From: Desulfobacteraceae bacterium
Lineage (GTDB): Bacteria; Desulfobacterota; Desulfobacteria; Desulfobacterales; UBA5852
Length of the DNA stretch: 64,000 nucleotides
Direction of reading: 5' to 3'
Assembly (NCBI GenBank): GCA_014237395.1
Contig: JABZFP010000007.1
Coordinates: 253,680-317,679 of the forward strand
Numbering within the stretch: the first letter of the stretch is position 1; the number at the start of each line of letters is the position of its first letter. Below are positions 53,561 to 63,578 of this stretch, one piece after another. Position numbers and translations under genes: made by a program. The notes beneath the pieces are model-generated. The model made no database searches and was not told where the DNA came from. It saw only the letters and a list, made by a program, of their open reading frames with translations.

Positions 53561-54883
53561 ATGGATTCTGCATTGATACCCAAGGGAGTCAAACGTTGCC
53601 CGATCTGGCAATTCGCACTGGGGCTCGGCGTGGTGGGTGCGGTTCTGCTATGGGGCGTCTACGCCATGATCCTTTGTTGGTTCAAAGGCTTGAACCAGAC
53701 CAACATGAACGATTATTATGGCTTTGCGCTGTGGATCTGGGCGGACCTGGCCGTCATTGCGCTGGGGGGCGGTGCTTTTTTCACCGGTTTGCTGAAATAT
53801 GTCATCGGCAAGGATGAATTGAAGAACATCATCAATTATGCCGTATTGATCGGGTTCATCTGCTACAGCAGCGCCTTGCTCATCCTGGCTATCGATGTCG
53901 GGCAGCCGTTGCGGTCATGGTTTATTTTCTGGCACGCCAATGTCCATTCCATGTTGACGGAAGTGGCGTTTTGCCTGAGTTGCTATTTCTGCGTTCTGAC
54001 CATCGAATATATTCCGCTCATTCTCGAAAATCGCCAGCTGGATAAAGTTCCGTTTGTGCATAATCTCAGCCATACAATGCACGAGTATATGGCGGTTTTT
54101 GCGGCCACCGGTGCATTTCTGAGTTTTTTCCACCAGGGCTCTCTGGGCGGGGTGGCGGGCGTGCTTTTCGGGCGGCCTTTCGCCTACCGCGAACATTTGT
54201 TTATCTGGCCTTGGACGTTTTTTCTCTTCACCTGGTCGGCGGCGGCCTACGGTCCCTGCTTTACCTTGCTGGTCACCCGCATTACCGAGAAAATTACCCG
54301 TAAACAATTGGTTAAAGATACCACGATTCAGCTGCTGGCAAAGATCGCCGGGTGGATGATGTTTACGTATATCATTGCCAAAATCATCGACACCGTCTAC
54401 TGGGCCACCACGACCGCGCCGTCCCTGGGATTCACGCTCAAGGATTTTTACAGCAACAACCCGGTGTATGGCTATTGGATCCTTTTTGCAGAGATCGTCT
54501 TGTGCGGTGTCGTCCCGGCATTGATGCTGATTACACCGAAGATCAGGAGCAATCGGCTGCTTCTGACCCTTGCGACGATTCTGGCGGTGATCGGTGTTTC
54601 GCTGAACCGTTGGGTGATGGTCCTGCAGGTGATGGCGGTGCCCGTCATGTCCTTTGATATCTGGGCCATGTACTATCCCAGCTGGCAGGAAGTGGCGACA
54701 ACGATTCTTCCGGTGGCCTATGGTATTATTTTGATCATGATTTCCTATCGCTATCTTCCCATTTTTCCCCAGGAGGCGGAATTGAATCCCCTGGAACCAG
54801 AGGCCGATATGGCGGCCGCGGCGGGTACCGAGGAGACAACGGAAGAGGTGCCGGAACCGGGATTGACCCCGGCCGAGGCATAA
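53561..54883 (+). CDS. qrcD: QrcD, NrfD-like menaquinone-binding membrane subunit
   Basis: A 440-residue integral membrane protein with about ten hydrophobic segments, of the NrfD/PsrC family that holds the quinone site near the periplasmic side. Typical stretches are WIWADLAVIALGGGAFFTGLL near residue 65 and FWHANVHSMLTEVAFCLS near 125. The C-terminal 40 residues are acidic and hydrophilic (EAELNPLEPEADMAAAAG). A TTTAGGAG site precedes ATG. With QrcABC it reduces menaquinone, which in sulfate reducers feeds the Qmo/AprAB and DsrMKJOP branches. Confidence 0.92.
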   Translation: MDSALIPKGVKRCPIWQFALGLGVVGAVLLWGVYAMILCWFKGLNQTNMNDYYGFALWIWADLAVIALGGGAFFTGLLKYVIGKDELKNIINYAVLIGFICYSSALLILAIDVGQPLRSWFIFWHANVHSMLTEVAFCLSCYFCVLTIEYIPLILENRQLDKVPFVHNLSHTMHEYMAVFAATGAFLSFFHQGSLGGVAGVLFGRPFAYREHLFIWPWTFFLFTWSAAAYGPCFTLLVTRITEKITRKQLVKDTTIQLLAKIAGWMMFTYIIAKIIDTVYWATTTAPSLGFTLKDFYSNNPVYGYWILFAEIVLCGVVPALMLITPKIRSNRLLLTLATILAVIGVSLNRWVMVLQVMAVPVMSFDIWAMYYPSWQEVATTILPVAYGIILIMISYRYLPIFPQEAELNPLEPEADMAAAAGTEETTEEVPEPGLTPAEA

Positions 54884-54906
54884 ACGGGTTGTAAGGAGGC
54901 AACGCA

Positions 54907-55065
54907 ATGTTTCCATTCAATTTCGAGTGGATGTGGGATATGTCCCACATAGTTTTTATGGGCGGGCTGTGGTATGCACTCGGTATTCTGGGGGCCGGAA
55001 TGACGTTTTGCGTCGTCAAGGCCATTTTGGATACGGCCAATGGCAAGGGTGGGCACCACCACTGA
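54907..55065 (+). CDS. 52-residue membrane protein at the end of the qrc operon
   Basis: A short ORF begins 23 bases after the qrcD stop with a near-perfect AAGGAGG eight bases ahead of ATG 54907 and ends at TGA 55063-55065, immediately before the operon terminator. The product has a tryptophan/methionine-rich start (FPFNFEWMWDMSHIVFMGG), one hydrophobic segment of about 24 residues and a tail ending GGHHH. I do not recognise a family. Position and ribosome site argue that it is a real gene, perhaps an accessory subunit of Qrc or a protein that binds metal through its terminal histidines; the function is not shown. Confidence 0.7.
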   Translation: MFPFNFEWMWDMSHIVFMGGLWYALGILGAGMTFCVVKAILDTANGKGGHHH

Positions 55066-55078
55066 GCCCTCCGCGACC

Positions 55079-55127
55079 AAAGCGCTTTCTTGCTCCTTGG
55101 CACAGGAGAAGGAAGCGCTTTTTTTTT
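55079..55127 (+). terminator. rho-independent terminator of the qrc operon
   Basis: AGCGCTTTCTTGCTCC (55081-55096) pairs with GGAGAAGGAAGCGCT (55105-55119), with one bulge, and is followed by nine T residues. It closes the operon after the 52-codon gene. Confidence 0.88.
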
Positions 55128-55228
55128 GCGTCTTTGATAAACACCGGGTCCATCGGGTTTTGACGGGCGCAATGTGCTGTTTTTCTATGGGATGATCTCC
55201 CTGGAACATCAACAGAAAGCCTTATGGC

Positions 55229-56485
55229 ATGGATAAAATCGTTGTAGAGGGTGGCAAGCGCCTCACCGGGACGGTCGCCATCAGCGGTGCCAAGAATGCG
55301 GCGCTGCCCATCCTGGTTTCGGCACTGTTGACGGACGGGGTGTGCACCTTTACCAATGTCCCCGATCTACAGGATATTCGCAGCATCCTGCTGCTGCTGG
55401 AGAGTCTTGGGGCGCGAGTGGTGGCGGATGGGCACACCATTAAAATTGACGCGGCCACTCTGGCGGCCAGCGAGGCGCCATACGACCTCGTGCGGAAAAT
55501 GCGGGCCTCGATTCTGGTCTTGTGTCCCCTGGTGGCACGCTTAGGTCATGCGCGGGTATCCTTGCCGGGGGGATGTGCCATCGGCGCTCGTCCCATCAAT
55601 TTGCATCTTAAGGGGCTGGAGCGGCTGGGCGCCACCATTGATATTCGTCACGGCTACGTCGAAGCCCGGGCCCATCGCCTGAAAGGGGCCGATATTTATT
55701 TCGATACCGTGACGGTCACTGGAACGGAAAATATCATGATGGCGGCGGCATTGGCAGACGGCGTCACCGTATTGCGCAATGCCGCACGGGAACCGGAGGT
55801 CGTTGCGCTGGCCGAAGTGCTGATGGGAATGGGGGCGGATATTCAAGGCGCAGGCACATCGGTGGTGACGATCAACGGTGTCGAGGAACTCCGGCCGACC
55901 ACGTTCGAAATCATTCCCGATCGCATCGAGGCCGGGACATTCATGGCAGCGGCGGCCCTTACCGGTGGTGATGTGACCCTGACGCACTGTCAGCCCGACC
56001 ACCTCAGTGCCGTTAGCGACAAACTGCAACAGGCGGGGGTCGTTATCCGGTCGCAGGGGACGTCCCTGCGTGTTACGGCTGATAAAGCGATCGCCAGTGT
56101 TGACGTCCGAACCCAGACCTATCCCGGGTTTCCAACGGACATGCAGGCCCAATTCATGGTGTTGATGTCCTGTGCCGAAGGGCAGAGTATTATCAAGGAA
56201 ACCATATTCGAAAACCGGTTTATTCATGTCAGCGAATTGCGGCGACTGGGCGCCGATATTACGATTTCGGGGGATACCGCAGTGGTGCGCGGCGTCAAGG
56301 CGCTTTTCGGTGCCCCGGTAATGGCCTCGGATCTTAGGGCGAGCGCTTCGCTTGTTCTGGCCGGACTGGTGGCTGAGGGCTTGACGGAAATCAACCGCGT
56401 CTACCATATCGATCGCGGCTACGAGCAAATCGAAGAAAAAATGCGTCAAATCGGTGCTGCGATCTGGCGTGAAAAGGCATCATAA
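55229..56485 (+). CDS. murA: UDP-N-acetylglucosamine 1-carboxyvinyltransferase
   Basis: Transfers enolpyruvate from PEP to UDP-GlcNAc, the first committed step of peptidoglycan synthesis and the target of fosfomycin. The 418-residue protein has [12 protein letters not shown] at the start (catalytic Lys22 region), [16 protein letters not shown] near 90, [15 protein letters not shown] near 115 (active Cys, fosfomycin-binding) and the C-terminal [19 protein letters not shown]. Full length. It has the Cys form, so fosfomycin sensitivity at this enzyme is expected. Ribosome site is weak (GAAAG). Confidence 0.95.
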   Translation: MDKIVVEGGKRLTGTVAISGAKNAALPILVSALLTDGVCTFTNVPDLQDIRSILLLLESLGARVVADGHTIKIDAATLAASEAPYDLVRKMRASILVLCPLVARLGHARVSLPGGCAIGARPINLHLKGLERLGATIDIRHGYVEARAHRLKGADIYFDTVTVTGTENIMMAAALADGVTVLRNAAREPEVVALAEVLMGMGADIQGAGTSVVTINGVEELRPTTFEIIPDRIEAGTFMAAAALTGGDVTLTHCQPDHLSAVSDKLQQAGVVIRSQGTSLRVTADKAIASVDVRTQTYPGFPTDMQAQFMVLMSCAEGQSIIKETIFENRFIHVSELRRLGADITISGDTAVVRGVKALFGAPVMASDLRASASLVLAGLVAEGLTEINRVYHIDRGYEQIEEKMRQIGAAIWREKAS

Positions 56486-56675
56486 CCCGATCATCCGTTA
56501 TCGGTCGACACAACCGATGACCGGCATCATGACACCCATCCATTCGGCAGGATGAAAAACAAATCGGTGTGGGCGGCCACACCCGCAGGCGGCGAACCAT
56601 TGACCGGGGGACACACCCTGGTGACACTCGGGTATTCCGTTGTTAGTGCACGGAATGCCCGAGGGGAGTCTGCGC

Positions 56676-59144
56676 GTGGAAATTCGATTCGGTTCTCGCC
56701 GTACCCGTAATCATCACTTCAGTGCCCCGGAGGTATACAATCGTCCGCTGATCCCCATGGTCGCTGCATTGGCGATAGGGATCTTTCTCGGGGGCTGTTG
56801 GCCGGGCCATTTTAATGAAGCGAGGGGTACCGCGATATGCCTGTCCGCCGTTCTCCTCTATAAAGGGTACCGAAATCGCAGCGCTGCATTGTCTCCGCTT
56901 ATTCTGCTGGCTCTTATGGGTTACATTCTCATATCCCCATGGTTGCCGGTCGCTTTTCCGGAAAATCATATTAGCCATTACACGACTTCCCAGCGGTGGC
57001 GCATCGAAGGGACCGTTATAGAAGTTCTTCCGGAGCGTCACGGTCGCCGCCGTTTAATCCTGAAGGTGTCCCATCTGCACGATCAGCATCAGACGTTGAA
57101 GGTGACAGGGTGCATTCGCGTTACAATGGCCGGAGATGCACCGGAAATATTTCCCGGAACAACGTTGGCATTCCCCAGTCGTATCAAGGCTTTTCGGAAC
57201 TTTAACAATCCTGGCGGCTTTGACTATCAGCGTCATATGACGCTTAAGCGGGTTTACGGCTCCGCCTTTGTTCGTGGCGAGCGCCTACGAATCATTGCGT
57301 GTGAAGGTCCTCCCGTGTCATCTCTCGTCTCGCGCTATCGCAACCGGGTACGCACCGTGATCGAAACCCTGTCCGACGTCCCAACGCAGGTCGTCATGAA
57401 GGCGCTTTTGATTGGCGAACGCCAGGCCATCCCTCGGGATTTGCGCCAGATTTTCAACCGTTGCGGCGTCGGACATTTGTTGGCCATTTCCGGTTTGCAC
57501 ATTGGTATCGTGGGCGGGTTGGTCTTCTGGCTTTGTCATCAAGGGTTAAACCGGTTTTCTTTTATCCTGGAGAGAGGGTGGGGCCGGCGCGGCGCCACCG
57601 CATTGGCGATCGGCCCCATCGTGGCGTATGCCATCCTGTCCGGGTTGTCTCCCGCAACGCAACGGGCCTTGATCATGGTCTTGGCGTTTCTGGTGACGTA
57701 TTTTATCCATAAAGACGGTGATACCTTGAACTTTTTGGCGCTGGCGGCGCTTTTGATGCTGGTCTGGCATCCACCGGCGCTATTCTCCATTTCTTTTCAG
57801 ATGTCGTTTGGCGCTGTTTTTTGGATTGTTTTGGGGCTGAAATCGATTGAGAACCAGGCGACTTCCCGGCCAGACTGGCCCTCCCGGATGTGGAACCGGA
57901 TAAAAACGTTTGTGCGGGTGACGCTCTGGGCCACGGCGGGGACACTTCCCCTGGCCATGTATTATTTCCAACAGATTTCTCTGGTGGGACTAATTGCCAA
58001 TTGCCTTCTGGTACCCTTTATGGGGTTTTGTATCCTGCCGCTGGGTATCCTTTCCTTGCTTGTGCTGCCCGTCAATACGTATTTGGCCGAAGCCGGCATT
58101 CAACTGGCGGGGTGGGGGCTTGCCCAGGCGCTTCGGATAATGCAGATGCTGGCCGCTTTCGATGGCGCGGCCATACCCACCGTCGTGCCATCCGTCATCG
58201 AAATCATTAGCTACTATGCCCTTTTGGGGATGGTCGCGATGCGGAAAAGAGCCCGCCTGCGGCGCTCGGTTTGGCTTATCGTGTTGATGGTGCTGGTCGT
58301 CGATGGCCTTTATTGGGGGCATGCGCGCTTTTGGCATCGCGATTTGCGTGTGACCATCATGGATGTCGGGCAGGGAAGTGCTGCGTTGGTGGAATTCCCG
58401 GGTGGGGAGACCATGTTGATTGACGGGGGCGGGTATTCGAATAATCAATTTTTCGATATGGGCGAACGGGTCATCGCACCGTTTCTGCGCTCTCGGAAAA
58501 TCATGCAAGTCGATACCCTTGTTTTGAGCCATCCGAGCAGTGATCACATGAATGGCCTGGTTTACATTCTGCGGCATTTTCATCCGAAAAGATTGCTCTG
58601 GACAGGGGCGCGTGCATCTACGGATAGTTTTCGTGATTTTTTTGAAGCCGTGCTGCGCAGTGGGGTCAACGTACCCGCGTTTTTTAAACTGGATCGAAAC
58701 CTGATCATCGGTGGTGTCGCCATGGATATTCTTCACCCGCCACCGACGGCCTGCAAGAAGAATCACCCGTCATCAGGAGACGCCTATAATAACCATTCAC
58801 TGGTCGTTAAGCTGACCATGGGAGCCTGCAGCATTTTATTCCCGGGGGACATCGAAGCTTTGGCCGAAGCAGAATTGCTTGAATGCTGTCGATCGGCATT
58901 GCCAAGTCGAGTGCTGGTGGCCCCTCATCATGGCAGCCAAACTTCCAGTTCAATGGGGTTTCTATCAGCTGTCCATCCGGAAATCGTCGTTATATCGGCC
59001 GGCTGGCAGAACCGGTTCGGTTTCCCGCATACGAGCGTTATCGAGCGGTATGAGGAACTGGCCGCCAGAATTTATCGGACGGATCACAATGGTGCTGTGG
59101 GGCTTCGGACCGATGGCCAACGCTGGGAGGTCAGAACGCGTTAA
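56676..59144 (+). CDS. comEC: ComEC/Rec2-type DNA uptake channel protein
   Basis: An inner-membrane protein of about 822 residues. N-terminal membrane segments and an OB-fold-like region (about 90-170), then the Competence domain (about 220-500: GERQAIPRDLRQIFNRCGVGHLLAISGLHIGIVGG split over motif and helices, and SGLSPATQRALIM), and a C-terminal metallo-beta-lactamase-like nuclease domain (about 540-820: MDVGQGSAALVEFPGG, TLVLSHPSSDHMNGL, APHHGS). The first metal Asp of HxDxDH is Ser here. Imports single-stranded DNA in competent bacteria. GTG 56676 is preferred because GAGGGGAG is seven bases upstream; ATG 56655 is possible. No other competence genes are in the window. Confidence 0.87.
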   Translation: MEIRFGSRRTRNHHFSAPEVYNRPLIPMVAALAIGIFLGGCWPGHFNEARGTAICLSAVLLYKGYRNRSAALSPLILLALMGYILISPWLPVAFPENHISHYTTSQRWRIEGTVIEVLPERHGRRRLILKVSHLHDQHQTLKVTGCIRVTMAGDAPEIFPGTTLAFPSRIKAFRNFNNPGGFDYQRHMTLKRVYGSAFVRGERLRIIACEGPPVSSLVSRYRNRVRTVIETLSDVPTQVVMKALLIGERQAIPRDLRQIFNRCGVGHLLAISGLHIGIVGGLVFWLCHQGLNRFSFILERGWGRRGATALAIGPIVAYAILSGLSPATQRALIMVLAFLVTYFIHKDGDTLNFLALAALLMLVWHPPALFSISFQMSFGAVFWIVLGLKSIENQATSRPDWPSRMWNRIKTFVRVTLWATAGTLPLAMYYFQQISLVGLIANCLLVPFMGFCILPLGILSLLVLPVNTYLAEAGIQLAGWGLAQALRIMQMLAAFDGAAIPTVVPSVIEIISYYALLGMVAMRKRARLRRSVWLIVLMVLVVDGLYWGHARFWHRDLRVTIMDVGQGSAALVEFPGGETMLIDGGGYSNNQFFDMGERVIAPFLRSRKIMQVDTLVLSHPSSDHMNGLVYILRHFHPKRLLWTGARASTDSFRDFFEAVLRSGVNVPAFFKLDRNLIIGGVAMDILHPPPTACKKNHPSSGDAYNNHSLVVKLTMGACSILFPGDIEALAEAELLECCRSALPSRVLVAPHHGSQTSSSMGFLSAVHPEIVVISAGWQNRFGFPHTSVIERYEELAARIYRTDHNGAVGLRTDGQRWEVRTR

Positions 59145-59502
59145 CCGAGAAGAGGTGTAAAAATCAAAAGGTGTACGATTCCTGTTTTCGTCTGGTGGTG
59201 CAGCGACAGTGTGCGATGGCCTGATCACCGGGGACCTCACCTCTCTTGGAGCAGTGGTTTGATGGAGAACCTTGATCTCCGGCTGGAATTCCGTTAATCT
59301 AGTGCTAAGTGAGTGAGCAGGCGAGACTTGGGACGGGCCCCCTGGCGAATACACCACAGGGGATATCACTTTGTCCCTGTCAATGCGCTATGATGGTTAT
59401 TATCCGCGGCCACTCCCAATGCCCGACGGTCACTCTTTTCGGATAAGGTTGGCTGTTTTTCCGCCACAACCGACAACCTTTGATTTTCAACCCGAGGTAA
59501 AT

Positions 59503-60510
59503 ATGGCCCTTCCTGATTCCTTCAAAGCTTTTGTCGTCAGCGAAACGCCCAACGGCGATTTTCAGCGGTCGATCGTCGATCGCCAACTGAATACGCTTCC
59601 GGACCATGATGTGCTTATCGAGGTCCACTATTCTTCGCTGAACTATAAAGATGCCCTTTCGGGACATGGCAATAAAGGGGTGACACGCCACTATCCCCAC
59701 ACGCCGGGCATCGATGCCGCCGGCGTGGTCGCTGAGAGCCAGGTGGCACACTTGAAATCGGGGGATTCGGTCCTGGTAACCGGTTTTGATTTGGGGATGA
59801 ACACATCCGGCGGGTTGGGGCAATACATCCGCGTTCCGGCGCAATGGGTCATTCCCCTGCCGCCCGGACTTAGCCTAAAAGAGAGCATGATATATGGCAC
59901 AGCAGGATTTACGGCTGCCATGTGCATTCATCGTCTGATCAACCATGGTGTAACCCCGGATCAGGGTGAAATTCTGGTTACCGGTGCAACGGGCGGGGTT
60001 GGTTCTCTGGCCATTGCGCTGCTCAGCGGCCTGGGCTATAAACCGGTGGCTGTCAGTGGCAAAGCCGATGCGATACCATTTCTGGAATCGCTTGGGGCCG
60101 TATCCGTCTTGGCGCGTGACGAGGCCGAAGCCCAGGCCGAAAAACCGATCCTCAAGGCTCGCTGGGCGGGTGTGGTCGATACCGTAGGCGGAAAGATTCT
60201 TTCCAAGGCTATCAAAATGACGCGGTATGGCGGCGCCGTAACCTGCTGCGGGCTGGTGGCATCACCGAATCTGTCATTAACGGTCTTCCCCTTCATCCTG
60301 CGCAGCGTGGCCCTGTATGGTATTGACTCGGCAGAATGCGGCCGTGAGTTACGTCAGGTGCTGTGGGAGAAATTGGCGGGGGATTGGCGCCCGGCCGGTC
60401 TGGCGGGACTGAGCCGTGAGATCGATTTGAATGATGTCGACAATTACATGGCACGCTTGCTGAAAGGTGCCAATCAAGGGCGTACCGTCGTCAAGATGAT
60501 CGCGGGGTAA
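59503..60510 (+). CDS. acuI: acrylyl-CoA reductase-like MDR oxidoreductase (YhdH/AcuI)
   Basis: A 335-residue NADPH-dependent medium-chain dehydrogenase/reductase without the structural or catalytic zinc cysteines. The N-terminal VHYSSLNYKDALSGHG and TPGIDAAGVV, the MIYGTAGFTAAMCI segment, nucleotide-binding VTGATGGVGSLAIALL near 165 and ACG-type CCGLVASPNLSLTVFPFILRSVALYGIDS-like ending follow E. coli AcuI (YhdH) closely. AcuI reduces acrylyl-CoA to propionyl-CoA, a step in 3-hydroxypropionate and DMSP use; other enoyl substrates are possible. ATG 59503 has GAGGT upstream; the longer frame from 59371 is not conserved. Confidence 0.85.
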   Translation: MALPDSFKAFVVSETPNGDFQRSIVDRQLNTLPDHDVLIEVHYSSLNYKDALSGHGNKGVTRHYPHTPGIDAAGVVAESQVAHLKSGDSVLVTGFDLGMNTSGGLGQYIRVPAQWVIPLPPGLSLKESMIYGTAGFTAAMCIHRLINHGVTPDQGEILVTGATGGVGSLAIALLSGLGYKPVAVSGKADAIPFLESLGAVSVLARDEAEAQAEKPILKARWAGVVDTVGGKILSKAIKMTRYGGAVTCCGLVASPNLSLTVFPFILRSVALYGIDSAECGRELRQVLWEKLAGDWRPAGLAGLSREIDLNDVDNYMARLLKGANQGRTVVKMIAG

Positions 60511-60593
60511 TTGACGGCTGCGGGCCCACGATAGACCCTATTGCCAGACGGACATGCTACGGGTGTTGATTTCAATCCGAGGGAGAGGGCAAG

Positions 60594-60881
60594 ATGAATA
60601 AGTTTACAATGGTTGGTTTAGGCGCGTGGCTGGTCAGCATTGTGATTGTCGGTTTCCAGGCCATTACCAGCCTGATGCAAGAGGGGGGGGGCGGTGACTG
60701 GGGTGCCCCCCCGGGTGGCTGGAGCGAAATGGCGATTGTCGATTTGGTGGGCGATGAACGCCTTTACTGGGCAGCGGATTTTGATTGGCTCGTTTATGTT
60801 TTCACCATGCCGCTATATATTCTGCTGTTTGCCGTTGGGCTATTATTCATTATCATGGGGGTGGTTTTCTGGCGCAAGTAG
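60594..60881 (+). CDS. small two-segment membrane protein
   Basis: A 95-residue protein with hydrophobic segments at about 5-25 and 68-92 separated by an acidic, glycine-rich loop (GGGGDWGAPPGGWSEM). GGGAGAGGG is upstream of ATG. It ends head-to-head with mltD (stop codons adjacent). I do not recognise the family. Confidence 0.55.
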   Translation: MNKFTMVGLGAWLVSIVIVGFQAITSLMQEGGGGDWGAPPGGWSEMAIVDLVGDERLYWAADFDWLVYVFTMPLYILLFAVGLLFIIMGVVFWRK

Positions 60882-62705
60882 CTATTCAACATAGACCTGT
60901 TGTCCGGGATAGATTGTGCTGCGCGCTGAGAGACGATTAATTTTGAGAAACCGGTCCAGCGGCATCTGGTGTGTTTGAGCGATTTTAAATGGACTGTCAC
61001 CAGAGCGCACTTGGTACGTTTTCATGCCGTCGGTCGCCTGGACAGGGGGGATTGTCGAGGCAAGCTTAAGCTTTTGGCCCTTGTAAAGGTGGGTTCCCGT
61101 GAGGCCATTTAGCGTTTGGATGGCCTGGGTGGTGGTGCCGTATTTGCGGGCGATGTTCCACAGGGAGTCGCCACGGCGCACCAGGTGGTAAGCCGGCATT
61201 TGGGCGGGGGGGCTTAGCGTTTGCTTGGGTGGCGGGCTGGCAGCGGCATAGGTGGTCCCCTTGCCCGGTATCTTCAGACGCTTCCCGGCACGAATAAAAT
61301 GGGAACTGCGCAGATTGTTGGCCCGCTGGATGCGCGACACGCTGGTTCGGTAGCGTCGTGCAATTGTCGAAAGCGTCTCCCCGGATCGGACTCGGTGGTA
61401 GACATAGGCGGGTTGGGGGAGTGAGGCCGGGCGAACATCCTCGATTTGGGCAATCAACAACTCACTGGTGCCGACCGGCACTTTTAGACCATAGGACGTC
61501 GGTGGAAGAATTTTATACCGCAGTTCCGGGTTCAAATCGCGCAGCGTTGCCTCGGGTACGGCAAGCACTTTGGCCGCATCTTTCAGGTGGATTTGGCGAT
61601 CAATCGTGGCTGTTTCATAGACCAGCGGAGGATCGATTTGGGCCAGGTCGATGCCGTATTTCTCAGGCGTGCTGAGGATGTGCAGTGTGGCTAGGAAGCG
61701 CGGCACGTACCGCGCCGTTTCTCTCGGCAGGCGTTCGTAAAGATCCCAGAAATTATCCAGATAGTTCACGTTCTGCGTTTTGATGACCCTCAAAACACGT
61801 CCTTCGCCACAGTTATACGCAGCCAAGACGGTAGTCCAGTCGCCGAAAATATTGTGCAGTTCCTTCAGGTAGGCGATGGCAGCCTGTGTGGCTTTGTCCG
61901 GATCCATGCGTTCATCGATGAATCGATCCCGCTTGAGACCGAATTTGTAACCCGTGGACGGAATGAATTGCCAGAGTCCGAGGGCGCGAGCCCGGGACAA
62001 CGCTTTGACGTTGAAGCCGCTTTCGATCAAGGGCAGCCAAGACAACTCTTCGGGAAGGCCGGCTGCTTTTAATTCGGCTACGATTTCAGGGCGATAGCGA
62101 CCGGATCGTTTGAGCGACCGCAGGAAAAAATCTTTTTCGACGCCGACCGTGAACCGTTTGATTTCGGCTTCAACATGGCGGTTCATGTCTAATGGAATGG
62201 CGTTGTGGCTGCCATTGACCACGATATTGCGGGACGCGTAAATTTCCAGAATACGTTTGGAAATCATAAAGCGTAGATCTTCTTTTTCTTGGACAAGTTT
62301 GAAGTCATCCTGAGGCTCCACGTCAAGAATCAGCAAATAGGCTTGATCCAAAGCTTCTACCGCTTTTTCCAACTCACCGCGTTGCCAGTATTCCTGGGAA
62401 TCGCGGCAAAATTCCAAGGCTTCGTCCAGTTTGGCTTGTTCGGTTTTAGGGCTGGTTTCGGATGTCGCTGGCAAATGGGTTGCGGCCTCATCAATGGATC
62501 CATTGGTATCCATGGAAGGGGCGGGGATGTTCGCGTCGTCCTTATTCTGGTAGACGTTTTCATCGATGTCGACGTAGCAGGGAGGCGCCGCTTCAGTCGT
62601 AAGGCCTTGGGCAACCGTGGGGCTTACCTCGGATGGCGTGGCATTCATCATGGTGGTTGTGCAGCCGGTGATCAAGAAACACAGGCTTAGAATCAAGGTA
62701 ATCAT
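60882..62705 (-). CDS. mltD: membrane-bound lytic murein transglycosylase D
   Basis: A 607-residue outer-membrane lipoprotein (lipobox LITGC, lipidated Cys near 15) that cleaves peptidoglycan. After a coiled-coil-like stretch (about 80-140), the SLT catalytic domain at about 195-330 has LPLIESGFNVKALSRARALGLWQFIPSTGYKFGL (two motifs, catalytic Glu in ESGF) and AAYNCGEGRV. Three LysM peptidoglycan-binding repeats follow (YHRVRSGETLSTIARRYRT, YHLVRRGDSLWNIARKYGT, YQVRSGDSPFKIAQTHQM). ATG 62705 is preferred over ATG 62786, which overlaps the promoter -10. Confidence 0.9.
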   Translation of the reverse strand: MITLILSLCFLITGCTTTMMNATPSEVSPTVAQGLTTEAAPPCYVDIDENVYQNKDDANIPAPSMDTNGSIDEAATHLPATSETSPKTEQAKLDEALEFCRDSQEYWQRGELEKAVEALDQAYLLILDVEPQDDFKLVQEKEDLRFMISKRILEIYASRNIVVNGSHNAIPLDMNRHVEAEIKRFTVGVEKDFFLRSLKRSGRYRPEIVAELKAAGLPEELSWLPLIESGFNVKALSRARALGLWQFIPSTGYKFGLKRDRFIDERMDPDKATQAAIAYLKELHNIFGDWTTVLAAYNCGEGRVLRVIKTQNVNYLDNFWDLYERLPRETARYVPRFLATLHILSTPEKYGIDLAQIDPPLVYETATIDRQIHLKDAAKVLAVPEATLRDLNPELRYKILPPTSYGLKVPVGTSELLIAQIEDVRPASLPQPAYVYHRVRSGETLSTIARRYRTSVSRIQRANNLRSSHFIRAGKRLKIPGKGTTYAAASPPPKQTLSPPAQMPAYHLVRRGDSLWNIARKYGTTTQAIQTLNGLTGTHLYKGQKLKLASTIPPVQATDGMKTYQVRSGDSPFKIAQTHQMPLDRFLKINRLSARSTIYPGQQVYVE

Positions 62706-63242
62706 TTCTTTTTGTTTCAAAATCGACTCACTTTGTCTGAATTTGGAAAATGCTTGAAAATACGGTATCTTCGAACCGTTATACATTGCAGTGTCAGATT
62801 GTCAAGCAGTTATCGCCGGTTGATCCTCCGCATAGCGGCCGCGGATGGGGTTGTGATGCGTAATTTAGCGGACTCCGACGGGCGCTCTTGCCGATCGGTC
62901 CGCAAGATGGCTCGTGTGACGCTATCTTCTTTATCGGCTGCTGGCAGGGTACCTTTAATATACCCCGATGGAAACGGCAGTGGAAAGGCGGCGCAGACAT
63001 TAAAAATCGGGTGCTTGAATGCGGCACCATGGCTGACAAAACCAATACGTGACTATCGATAGCGATAACAGGATGACGATTCAGTGAAAATGGGGTAAAA
63101 ACAACTCTAACCGGTGTATTATGATCGAAATGGGATTATTTTTAAAAAAATGAATTTTTCTCTTGTAAATATACAAAAAGACCGGTATTAAACGATGTTT
63201 TAATTTGGTCAATCATCGGCGGCTGGTGCCAGCACGCCTCGG
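62706..63242. other. divergent upstream region of mltD and the tRNA-tuf operon
   Basis: About 540 bases without a gene. It contains the mltD promoter on the minus strand and AT-rich sequence with runs of A and T (63120-63210). At the right end TACAAT (63243-63248) is a good -10 element 19 bases before tRNA-Thr, although the -35 at correct spacing is poor. Confidence 0.45.
62778..62805 (-). promoter_or_regulatory. promoter of mltD
   Basis: Minus strand TTGACA (62805-62800), 16-base spacer, TATAAC (62783-62778). It overlaps an in-frame ATG at 62786, which supports the downstream ATG 62705 as the true start. Confidence 0.65.
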
Positions 63243-63266
63243 TTACAATTTTACGGCGGTTTAAAG

Positions 63267-63342
63267 GCCAGCGTAGCTCAGTTGGTAGAGCTACTGATTT
63301 GTAATCAGTGGGTCGGGGGTTCGAGTCCCTTCGCTGGCTCCA
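63267..63342 (+). tRNA. tRNA-Thr(TGT)
   Basis: 76 bases with encoded CCA. Acceptor stem GCCAGCG/CGCTGGC, D loop AGTTGGTAGA, anticodon loop TTTGTAA (anticodon TGT), T arm GGGGGTTCGAGTCCC. First of four tRNAs before tuf. Confidence 0.96.
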
Positions 63343-63354
63343 GTTTAATCAAAA

Positions 63355-63439
63355 GGTGGGGTTCCCGAGTGGTCAAAGGGAACAGACTGTAAATCTGTCG
63401 GCGATGCCTTCGGAGGTTCAAATCCTCCCCCCACCACCA
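63355..63439 (+). tRNA. tRNA-Tyr(GTA)
   Basis: 85-base class II tRNA with a long variable arm and encoded CCA. Acceptor stem GGTGGGG/CCCCACC, anticodon loop CTGTAAA (anticodon GTA), T arm GGAGGTTCAAATCCTCC. Twelve bases after tRNA-Thr. Confidence 0.95.
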
Positions 63440-63578
63440 GCCTGAATGAGGGCCTGTGGCAGGAGATTCTTGTTTTAGACACGGAATCAGTTGAACTGCG
63501 AGGCTTCCTGCAATACATTGACTTCGTGGCGGAAAAGAGGGGCAATTTTACCAATACCGTCAATTTCAAAGGAATCGG

